This document shows, piece after piece, positions 1 through 4,862 of a stretch of DNA of 6,388 bases. How positions within the stretch are numbered: position 1 is the first letter of the stretch; every line of letters starts with the position of its first letter. The notes under the pieces were generated by a model that searched no databases, was not told where the DNA came from, and saw nothing but the letters and a program-made list of their open reading frames with translations. Origin of the DNA: Thermoleophilaceae bacterium (GTDB lineage Bacteria > Actinomycetota > Thermoleophilia > Solirubrobacterales > Thermoleophilaceae); contig JACCSF010000020.1 in assembly GCA_013813135.1 (NCBI GenBank), positions 1 through 6,388 on the forward strand, given 5' to 3'. The position numbers were made by a program, and so were the translations under genes.

Positions 1-1
1 G

Positions 2-522
2 CGCAAGGGCGGCGACGGCGCCGAGCGCCGCGCCGCCGAGGACGTCGGTCGGGTAGTGCGTCCCGAGTGCGACGCGGGCGACTGCTACCAGGGTCGCGAG
101 GATGAGCGCGACGACACCGGCCTTGCGGTGGCGCAGCAGGATGGCGACGGCGATCGCGTACGCGCCGGCCGCATGGTCGGAGGGAAACGACGGGTCGGGC
201 GACGGCGGGAGCAACAAGTGGGCCTCGCCGGGATGGGCCTCGTAGGGGCGCGGGCGATCCCACAGGGAGGCGACGAGCTGGGCGACTCCCAGCGCCAGCA
301 GAGCGCTGAAGCCGGCTGCAACGACGCCGTGGCGGGCATTGCGTGAGCGCCACTTGCCACGCGCGAAGAACAGTGCCGCCAGCAGCACGAGGAAGAGCAG
401 CTGCCCGTCCTCGGCGATGAAGCGCAGGATCTCTTCCAGCGCGCGGTGGCGGTCGGTGAGGCCGTTGAGTTGCTTGTAGACGTCGAAGTCCAGGGCGCCG
501 ACAGTAGCTGGCGTTTCGACAT
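2..522 (-). CDS. PAP2-family phosphatase, partial (C-terminus beyond left edge)
   Basis: Membrane phosphatase of the PAP2 superfamily (phosphatidic acid or undecaprenyl-pyrophosphate phosphatase type); the exact substrate cannot be told. The minus frame, open from 523 to the left edge, reads LDFDVYKQLNGLTDRHRALE, then a hydrophobic segment (LLFLVLLAALFFARGKW), WDRPRPY, SFPSDHAAGAYAIA and ARVALGTHYPTDVLGG. These match PAP2 motif 1 (RP, though the usual upstream Lys is not at its place), motif 2 (PSxH as PSDH) and motif 3 (R-x5-H-x3-D). The catalytic His and Asp are therefore present, and the protein is cut after motif 3. The start is a problem. A TAA lies in frame at 526-524, and the only start-like codon before the conserved part is CTG at 493. 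An ATG at 522-520 is one base out of frame, and a single missing base near the AAA at 516-514 would join it. Family assignment is strong; the start is unresolved. Confidence 0.86.
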
Positions 523-553
523 GTTACAACGTTCGTTACAGTGATCGGGAACG
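523..553. promoter_or_regulatory. Short divergent intergenic region with GTTACA direct repeat
   Basis: Only 31 bp separate the ATG at 522 (minus) from the ATG at 554 (plus), so both promoters must be compressed or overlap coding sequence. GTTACA occurs at 523-528 and again at 535-540, a 12-bp period with AACGTT between. On the plus strand TACAGT at 537-542 fits a TAnnnT -10 box. It would put transcription start only a few bases before the ATG, giving a leaderless or very short-leader message. The best -35 at 17-bp spacing, TTTCGA at 514-519, is weak. The repeat overlapping the -10 box could be an operator. This is inferred from position only. Confidence 0.35.
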
Positions 554-1081
554 ATGGGTTGGGTGCTTCTCACCTATAAGCTGCCGAGCACCAACTCCAG
601 CGCGCGGGTCGCGGTCTGGCGCGAGGTGCGGCGCTCGGGGGCGCTCAATGTGCAGCGCTCGGTCGTCGCGTTCCCCGATCACGACGGCTTCCGTCGCGCG
701 GTCGAGCGCTTCCGGCTGGTGGTCGCCGAGGCGGGCGGCGAGACGCTCGCGATGCGCGCCGACCCGCTCGGCGAACTGGACGCGACGAAGCTGACCGTCG
801 CCTGGAACGAGGCCCGCTCGGCCGAGTACGCGGAGCTGCGGGCGGAATGCGGCAAGTTCCTGACTGAGATCGACCACGAGTTTGCGATCGAGAAGTTCAC
901 GCTGGCCGAGCTCGAAGAGGAGGAAGCCGAGCTCGACAAGCTCCAGCGATGGCATGAGCGCATCGCCGCCCGCGACGTCCACGGTGCACGCGGCGCCCAG
1001 CAAGCCAAGGAAGCGCTCGCGCAGACGCAGGAGGCGCTTGAGCGCTACTCGACCGCCGTCTTCGAACGCACGCAGCTGTGA
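554..1081 (+). CDS. ChrB N-terminal domain-type protein (putative regulator)
   Basis: The 175-residue product begins MGWVLLTYKLPSTNSSARVA, followed by VWREVRRSGALNVQRSVVAFP. This matches the start of the ChrB family (W-x-L-L-x-Y-x-L-P, then R-V-x-V-W-R and a G-A-x-x-x-Q segment). The rest is mainly charged helix, with an Glu-rich stretch (AELEEEEAELDKLQRW) around residues 117-132 that is probably coiled coil. In known ChrB proteins this N-terminal part is followed by a second domain linked to chromate sensing. Here the protein stops after the first domain. In chromate operons ChrB is a chromate-responsive regulator of the ChrA exporter, but no chrA is seen; the downstream partner is a cation exchanger joined by a 4-nt GTGA overlap. 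A role as transcriptional regulator or metal sensor for that transporter is inference. GGGA lies just before the ATG. Family call fairly firm, ligand unknown. Confidence 0.78.
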   Translation: MGWVLLTYKLPSTNSSARVAVWREVRRSGALNVQRSVVAFPDHDGFRRAVERFRLVVAEAGGETLAMRADPLGELDATKLTVAWNEARSAEYAELRAECGKFLTEIDHEFAIEKFTLAELEEEEAELDKLQRWHERIAARDVHGARGAQQAKEALAQTQEALERYSTAVFERTQL

Positions 1082-1982
1082 GCCTCGTCGTCGGCATCGG
1101 CGCGTTCGGCGGCGGCGTGTGGCTGCTCGTCGAGTCCGTCGAGGGGCTCATCCGAAACCTGCGCGCCTGGGCGTTCGCCGCCGGCCTATCGGGAATGCTC
1201 GTCGGCGCGCTCGTGCTCGGCTTCGACGTCGAGTCCACCGCCGCCGGGGTCGCCGCCACGCTCGACGACCTGCCCGGCACCGCGCTCGGAACGTCGGTCG
1301 GCGCGGGCATTTTCCTGGTCACCGTCGGCCTCGGGACGGCGGCGCTGATCGCGCCGTTCGCGATCCGCCCCCCGACCGCAATGCTGGCGGCCGCCGGCGC
1401 CGCCACCGTGCTGTCCATCGCGCTCGCCGCCGACGGACAGCTCTCACGCATCGACGGCGCCGTGCTGCTCGGCGCGTTCGTCCCGCTGGTCGCCGTCATC
1501 GTGCTCGGCCGTCCAAGGACCGAGCCGCCGCAGGCTGGCGAGCGCCCCAAGCTGCTGCTGGCCAAGATTGTCGGCGGGCTCGCGGGTCTCGTGCTCGGCG
1601 CGGAGCTGCTCGTCTTCGGTACGGGGCGCGTCGTCTCCGAGCTGGGCCTGTCCGAGACCGTTTTCGGGTTGCTCGTCGTCGCCGCAGCCGTCTCCTTCGA
1701 GGAGGTCGTGCTCGAAGCGCTGCCCGCCTTCCGCGGCTTCCCCGAGCTCAGTGTGGGCAACGCCCTTGGCACGCTCGTGTTCCTGCTCACCGGCTCGCTC
1801 GGCGTCATCGTCCTCGCGCGACCCATCGACGTTCCCGCCAGCGTCACCGAATACCACCTCCCCTTGGGTTCACCGTGCTGCTGGCGGCGGCGCTGCTGGC
1901 CCGCGGGCGGCTCGGCCGCGCCGAGGGCGCCCTGCTCTTGGCTACCTACACCGCGTACGCCGCCGGCGCGCTGATTGGGTGA
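1078..1982 (+). CDS. CaCA-type sodium/calcium exchanger family protein, frame-broken near C-terminus
   Basis: Polytopic membrane protein of the cation/Ca2+ exchanger superfamily, expected to exchange a divalent cation against Na+ or H+; the ion is not predictable. Two related alpha-repeat-like blocks are visible. The first has FDVESTAAGVAATLDD and GTALGTSVGAGIFLVTVGLG (residues about 49-86). The second has SFEEVVLEALPAFRG and LSVGNALGTLVFLLTGSLGV (about 206-243). A polar linker near 145-158 separates the halves. The acidic residue of the family S-x-P-E motif appears as VES and SFEE, so both repeats are divergent. The GTG start overlaps the stop of the ChrB-like gene, which implies translational coupling. 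After YHLPLG (codon 264) the reading frame turns into SPCCWRRRCW and stops at 1974. The -1 frame instead continues FTVLLAAALLARGRLGRAEG and a last membrane helix to TGA at 1980-1982. One base is thus missing near CCCC/GGG at 1860-1869. Confidence 0.8.
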
Positions 1983-1990
1983 CGCACCGG

Positions 1991-2027
1991 GCTCCGGAGC
2001 AAGCTCAACCTGCACGACCGGTGCAGG
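1991..2027. terminator. Possible bidirectional hairpin between convergent genes
   Basis: Between the exchanger stop (1982) and the ZIP stop (2061), CCTGCAC (2009-2015) pairs perfectly with GTGCAGG (2021-2027) around a 5-nt loop. The 10-bp palindrome GCTCCGGAGC lies at 1991-2000. The place, between two convergent stops, suits transcription termination. No run of T follows on either strand, so this is not a classical intrinsic terminator. Confidence 0.4.
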
Positions 2028-2060
2028 CGTCGTGCTCGCCTACGAAACGGGACCCAGCAG

Positions 2061-2921
2061 CTAGCCGCCGCCGTACACCACGACGAGGTCGGTGGCCACG
2101 CCGGCGAGAAAGCCGGTGGAGAGCAGCCAGAGACCGAGTTCTCGGTGTCCGTACCGACGCATCCCGTTCCAGACCTCGCCGATGACGTAGAGGATGGCTC
2201 CCCCGGCAAGGCCGTAGAAGGCAAGCTCGAGCGGCTCCGAGTTGACGTTGTAGCCGACCATCGCACCCAGGAACACCGGCGCGCCGCCGATCAGGCCTGC
2301 GAGCCCCAGCCAGCCCCAGGACGGGCGCACCGAGCCGAGTGGGCCGATGATGCCGAATCCCTCGGTCGCGTTGTGAAGCGCAAAGCCGATGATGAGTACG
2401 GTCGCGAGCGCGATTTCCCCGGTGCTCGCGGACACGCCGATGGCCAGGCCTTCGGCGAAGTTGTGCAGTCCTATCGCCGCGGCAATGGTCATGCCGACTT
2501 GGAGGGCGCGCAGCCGCGCGCTCTCGGTCTCCGCTTCCAGACGCTGGGCGTCCTCAACCGCGAGCGCATCGACAGAGCCCCCGGCGACGGGTGGGCGCGT
2601 AGGTCGGTTGGGGCGCATCCACCGCTCGAGCGTGGCCAGCCCTGCCGTGCCGCCAGCAAACCCGGCGCCGAGCAGAGCGACCAATCCGAGCGCCTCGCCG
2701 ACGCCCTGCTCGCCCGCCTCGAAGGCCTCGACCGGCTCCTCGACGATCCCCAAGGCGTGCTCGAAGATGTCGGCGAACAGGAACGCCAGCACGCCGACGG
2801 CGAACATCGCGAGTGCCACGCGCCCGCGATCACCCATGATCTGGAGCCGGCCAAACGGAAGCCCCAGAAAGATCGTGAAGCCGGCCAGGGCCCCCAAGAG
2901 GACGGTCTCAGCGAACGACAA
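2061..2921 (-). CDS. ZIP-family divalent metal transporter
   Basis: A 286-residue membrane protein that should move Zn2+, Fe2+ or Mn2+ toward the cytoplasm, as ZIP/ZupT/GufA proteins do. Two signature helices carry the metal-binding residues: LHNFAEGLAIG (about residues 152-162) and ALHNATEGFGIIGPL (about 181-195), giving two HNxxEG motifs. Other hydrophobic segments are TVLLGALAGFTIFLGL at the N-terminus, ALAMFAVGVLAFLFADIFEH, ALGLVALLGAGFAGG and a C-terminal LWLLSTGFLAGVATDLVVV. The central loop is acidic and Arg-rich, not His-rich as in many zinc ZIPs. The ATG at 2948 is unlikely to be the start: AGGAGG at 2933-2928 sits exactly 6 nt before TTG at 2921-2919, which gives MSFAETVLLG. A metal-box-like palindrome lies about 78 bp upstream. 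Family is confident; which metal is not. Confidence 0.93.
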   Translation of the reverse strand: MSFAETVLLGALAGFTIFLGLPFGRLQIMGDRGRVALAMFAVGVLAFLFADIFEHALGIVEEPVEAFEAGEQGVGEALGLVALLGAGFAGGTAGLATLERWMRPNRPTRPPVAGGSVDALAVEDAQRLEAETESARLRALQVGMTIAAAIGLHNFAEGLAIGVSASTGEIALATVLIIGFALHNATEGFGIIGPLGSVRPSWGWLGLAGLIGGAPVFLGAMVGYNVNSEPLELAFYGLAGGAILYVIGEVWNGMRRYGHRELGLWLLSTGFLAGVATDLVVVYGGG

Positions 2922-2933
2922 GGCACACCTCCT
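2922..2933 (-). promoter_or_regulatory. Ribosome binding site fixing the TTG start of the ZIP gene
   Basis: On the minus strand AGGAGG (2933-2928), then TGTGCC, then TTG: a full consensus Shine-Dalgarno at ideal spacing. It lies inside the longer ATG-initiated frame (2948), where it would encode Arg-Arg, so the shorter TTG form is preferred. Confidence 0.85.
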
Positions 2934-2998
2934 CGGCGGTGAGGGCATCTGGTCAGGCCCGACAGGTCGCCGGATCCACCGAGCCCGTATGACTCGCG

Positions 2999-3030
2999 TT
3001 AGGGTACCCTAAGACCGCGACTAGCCGCAA
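2999..3030 (-). promoter_or_regulatory. ZIP gene promoter with palindromic metal-box-like operator
   Basis: TTAGGGTACCCTAA at 2999-3012 is a perfect 14-bp palindrome upstream of the ZIP gene. Its half-sites TTAGG and CCTAA are those of DtxR/IdeR-type boxes, though the spacing (4 bp) is shorter than in the 19-bp IdeR consensus. On the minus strand TACCCT (3006-3001) can serve as -10, with TTGCGG (3030-3025) as -35 at 18-bp spacing, so the palindrome would cover the -10 box. That arrangement fits repression when metal is plentiful. The palindrome is seen directly; regulator and metal are inferred. Confidence 0.6.
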
Positions 3031-3272
3031 CCGGTCGACGCGAAGGCCGAAACGGGCCACCAGATAGGCGTCCAGGCCGCGTCGCAAGTGCGGCGAAAGC
3101 TGTCCGACACCACGTCCGCCGACCGGGACGAAACCCTGGACGAGCGGATTCCGGACACACCGGGCGCGGCAACGGCGACGTCCTCGAGCTCGCGCGTCGG
3201 ACGACCAGCAGAAGCGGGACGAGCGTCGCTCAGAGGTCCTGCTTCGCGCGAAACGGAGGAGCTGGCACCGCG
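3013..3272. other. Gene-poor stretch, no supported gene
   Basis: No frame here reads like a convincing protein. The longest open plus frame (from 3088) is Arg/Ser-rich low complexity. On the minus strand, codons upstream of the ZIP promoter read LRRGLDAYLVARFGLRVDRL, which looks protein-like for about 30 residues. It has no start, no motif and no continuation, and could be a gene remnant. Confidence 0.4.
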
Positions 3273-3536
3273 TTACGCCTCTGGCCCGCGCCGAGAGCGC
3301 GGCACCCTGCGCCGTGGCGGCGCTCGGAATCCAGCCAGCTTGCGCTGTATGCCACGGAGCACTCGCAGCGTCCGGTCGTCATCCCAGCCACTGACGATCT
3401 CCCAGTCGCCCGCGGCGCCGTAGAAGGAGCTGGCAAAGACGATCTCAATGGCGACGAGCGCGCGCTCCCAGTCACGTTTGGCAAGGGCTTGACCAGCCCT
3501 GAGACGCTCCATGATGGGCTTCTTGTCGACGTGCAT
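3273..3536 (-). CDS. Small conserved-looking hypothetical protein
   Basis: From ATG at 3536 this is an 87-residue soluble protein, MHVDKKPIMERLRAGQALAK, continuing with DWERALVAIEIVFASSFYG, DWEIVSGWDDDRTLRVLRGI and QRKLAGFR, then a basic tail ending RRVPRSRRGPEA. The alternating charged and hydrophobic pattern suggests a compact, mostly helical protein, and it reads far better than either flanking frame. The open frame extends to 4007, but the upstream part is Arg/Gly/Ala-rich and overlaps the plus-strand gene at 3801, so the shorter start is preferred. ATG at 3512 (MERLRAG), with AAGAAG eight bases upstream, is the alternative. Neither start has a good Shine-Dalgarno. It resembles short actinobacterial hypothetical proteins as I remember them; no function is assigned. 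It stands alone, divergent from the gene at 3801. Confidence 0.6.
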   Translation of the reverse strand: MHVDKKPIMERLRAGQALAKRDWERALVAIEIVFASSFYGAAGDWEIVSGWDDDRTLRVLRGIQRKLAGFRAPPRRRVPRSRRGPEA

Positions 3537-3652
3537 GGCGTCGACGCTTGAGAAGCCGATGACCCTCGCGACGGCGTCCGAAGCGGTGGACCCCCCTTCC
3601 TCGCAAGCCCAGGCGCAGAGCGAAGAATGCGCCGAAGGCGGGGTGGCGGCCC

Positions 3653-3699
3653 GTTCGCGCTTAAGACGAACACCAAGAAACGAACACCTAGAGACGAAC
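3653..3699. repeat. Three-copy 14-bp-period direct repeat (ACGAAC-ACC)
   Basis: ACGAACACC lies at 3666-3674 and 3680-3688, and ACGAAC at 3694-3699: three copies with an exact 14-bp period, the units separated by AAGAA and TAGAG. An inverted GTTCG lies at 3653-3657. This A-rich stretch stands out in GC-rich surroundings, in the 264-bp gap between the divergent genes at 3536 (minus) and 3801 (plus). Such spaced units are typical of protein-binding arrays (operators or iterons). Which protein binds is unknown. Confidence 0.6.
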
Positions 3700-3760
3700 G
3701 GATCCGGACAGTCGCAGCGGGTGGGCGAGCGCCAGCGCGCCTGGCCAACCGATCCGGATG

Positions 3761-3777
3761 CGCCGGCCGGTCCGGCG
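3761..3777. repeat. GC-rich inverted repeat before the 3801 gene
   Basis: CGCCGG (3761-3766) pairs with CCGGCG (3772-3777) around CCGGT. It sits about 25 bp ahead of the ATG at 3801 and could form a leader hairpin. Such short GC palindromes are common in DNA of this composition, so significance is low. Confidence 0.3.
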
Positions 3778-3800
3778 TGCCGCCTACGGTACGGCGCCCG

Positions 3801-4172
3801 ATGGCAAACCGCCCCGCCCGACGAGCCCGCGTGACGCTCCGCTGCCTGCGCGACGATCTTTACCTCGACCTGCCGCCGGTTGAGGTCGATCTGGGCAGCC
3901 TCGACCATCCGCTGATTGCCGAGGCCAGGAGACTCGCGCCCTCGGCACCCCGCGGTCAGAAGCGCATCCTCTCGATCGGGCACCCGCTCGTGTATCGGCT
4001 GCGGCACGCGCGCTGGCGTGGCGCGACCTGGCTCGAATCCGACGAGGCCCGGTTCTGGCTTTGCGCCGGCGCGCAGCGCGAAGAGGGCTCAGGTGATGAC
4101 GCCTACGAGTTGTTCGCCGCGCTCCATCGGGCCGGTCGGCTCCTCCCCGATGAGGACCGATCGGCTCCGTGA
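3801..4172 (+). CDS. Hypothetical protein A of a two-gene overlapping pair
   Basis: A 123-residue protein from ATG 3801, or 113 residues from GTG 3831; neither start has a clear ribosome site. The first ten residues of the longer form (MANRPARRAR) are only basic, so GTG 3831 is a real alternative. The body reads CLRDDLYLDLPPVEVDLGSL, ILSIGHPLVYRLRHARWRGA, TWLESDEARFWLCAGAQREE and DDAYELFAALHRAGRLLPDE: a compact soluble domain with several Trp and basic residues in the middle. There are no membrane segments or catalytic motifs I recognise. The W-R-G-A-T-W and F-W-L-C-A-G beta-strand pattern recalls small toxin-like or host-killing proteins of mobile elements, but that is a guess. Its last 23 nt overlap the next gene, which points to co-expression. 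It lies beside an integrase and an antitoxin-like gene. Confidence 0.6.
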   Translation: MANRPARRARVTLRCLRDDLYLDLPPVEVDLGSLDHPLIAEARRLAPSAPRGQKRILSIGHPLVYRLRHARWRGATWLESDEARFWLCAGAQREEGSGDDAYELFAALHRAGRLLPDEDRSAP

Positions 4173-4510
4173 CGCATTCGAACGCAACGCCCGCATCATC
4201 GACGACGCGGCTGGCTCCATCCCGGCGGCCCTCGATGAATCCTTCGCGCGTCGCGCCCGCGATCTCACGGTTCGATTCGGCGCCGAGGTCGACGCCCGCC
4301 TGCACGTCGCCTCGGCCGGCGACGAGATCTGGGTCGATCGCGACTCAGGCCGCGGACGGCCGCTTTGTCGACGAGCGCCTCCGTGACGTGCTCTTCCGGC
4401 TCGTCTTCGACGCCGCCCGGGCCGAGCTTTGGGAGCCGCGCGCGGATTGGCCCTCGGGCGAGCTGGCCTGGTTCGAGGTCGCGCGGCTCGGCTTGCGTGA
4501 ACCCGACTGA
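4150..4510 (+). CDS. Hypothetical protein B of the pair, frame-broken
   Basis: ATG at 4150 opens a frame reading MRTDRLRDAFERNARIIDDA, then ALDESFARRARDLTVRFGAE and VDARLHVASAGDEIWVDRDS, after which it turns Arg-rich and stops at 4386. The +1 frame continues sensibly: ADGRFVDERLRDVLFRLVFD, AARAELWEPRADWPSGELAW, FEVARLGLREPD, TGA 4508-4510. One extra base near 4341-4350 would explain the switch; removing it gives about 119 residues. A GTG at 4169, overlapping A's stop as GTGA, opens the second frame directly. Its first 60 residues are Ser/Thr/Pro-rich and look like out-of-frame translation, so it is not preferred. No domain is recognised. It overlaps A by 23 nt and is antisense to the tail of the minus-strand gene at 4345-4767. 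It could also be a dying gene. Confidence 0.5.
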
Positions 4511-4767
4511 GCGGACACCCCGCCGACGCGCTCGACGTCCTCCTCGCTCACACCTGTCGCGTAGGCGAGTGCGGATGCCTTGCCACCCAGCAGCGCCTCG
4601 CGTGCTCGCTCCATGCGGCGCCCGAACTCCTCGCGGTGCCGCTCGACGTACTCGTCAACCGCGATCTCGACGAGCTCTGCCTGCTGGAGCCCAGCCATCA
4701 GCGCGGCGTAACGGACCTTCTGCTTGGTGGATTCGTGAACCTTGATGGGAGATTGAGCACGTGCCAT
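4345..4767 (-). CDS. Ribbon-helix-helix-like antitoxin / small DNA-binding protein
   Basis: From ATG 4767 the protein reads MARAQSPIKVHESTKQKVRY, then AALMAGLQQAELVEIAVDEY, VERHREEFGRRMERAREALL, GGKASALAYATGVSEEDVER and VGG. The N-terminal IKVHEST strand followed by two helices is the layout of MetJ/Arc-type antitoxins, in which the strand inserts into DNA; the second half would bind a toxin. A GAGG six bases before the ATG, a TACACT -10 box and an overlapping palindrome support this start and suggest autoregulation. The recognisable protein ends near residue 85. The frame then runs on for about 55 residues of Ser/Arg/Lys-rich sequence, antisense to the gene ending at 4510, before TGA at 4347-4345. 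This tail looks like read-through of a lost stop. No PIN or RelE-like toxin follows it. It could instead be an excisionase-like regulator of the neighbouring integrase. Confidence 0.72.
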   Translation of the reverse strand: MARAQSPIKVHESTKQKVRYAALMAGLQQAELVEIAVDEYVERHREEFGRRMERAREALLGGKASALAYATGVSEEDVERVGGVSAQSGSRKPSRATSNQASSPEGQSARGSQSSARAASKTSRKSTSRRRSSTKRPSAA

Positions 4768-4774
4768 GCGGTAC

Positions 4775-4813
4775 CTCGGTACCGAGTGTAGCGAGGGGAT
4801 GGATGAGGCGCCA
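4775..4813 (-). promoter_or_regulatory. Promoter and palindromic operator of the RHH gene
   Basis: On the minus strand TACACT (4790-4785) fits a -10 box; TGGCGC (4813-4808) is a weak -35 at 17-bp spacing. A perfect 12-bp palindrome, CTCGGTACCGAG, covers 4775-4786, overlapping the -10 box and the likely start of transcription. A second GGTACC lies at 4770-4775, eight bases from the one inside the palindrome (4778-4783). The leader would be only about ten bases yet still carries GAGG. Placement over the promoter fits repression by the RHH protein itself, which is inferred. Confidence 0.55.
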
Positions 4814-4834
4814 TGACGAGGCAGAGAGCTGGCA

Positions 4835-4862
4835 CGAGCCGGGCCATCATGCGACCGGCTCG
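4835..4862 (-). terminator. Hairpin at the integrase 3' end
   Basis: CGAGCCGG (4835-4842) pairs perfectly with CCGGCTCG (4855-4862), an 8-bp stem with a 12-nt loop that contains the integrase stop codon (4849-4847). No T run follows on the minus strand, so this may be a factor-dependent terminator or RNA-stabilising hairpin only. Confidence 0.35.

Noticed and set aside
882..1860. Long Arg-rich plus frame
   Set aside because: Its 5' part is an out-of-frame reading of the ChrB-like and exchanger genes. Only its last 40 or so codons (after 1857) matter, as the true end of the exchanger.
897..2015. Long minus frame antisense to the exchanger
   Set aside because: Ser/Thr/Pro/Arg low complexity with no motif, opposite a clear membrane protein.
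2145..2942. Plus frame antisense to the ZIP gene
   Set aside because: Mirror of a gene with clear HNxxEG motifs and a consensus ribosome site; typical antisense openness in GC-rich DNA.
3023..3150. Possible minus-strand gene remnant (GFVPVGGRGVG then LRRGLDAYLVARF)
   Set aside because: About 30 protein-like residues without a start, motif or neighbour frame to extend it; not enough to call.
3088..3423. Plus ORF in the gene-poor stretch
   Set aside because: Arg/Ser/Thr-rich, no domain, no ribosome site, and it overlaps the better small minus-strand gene.
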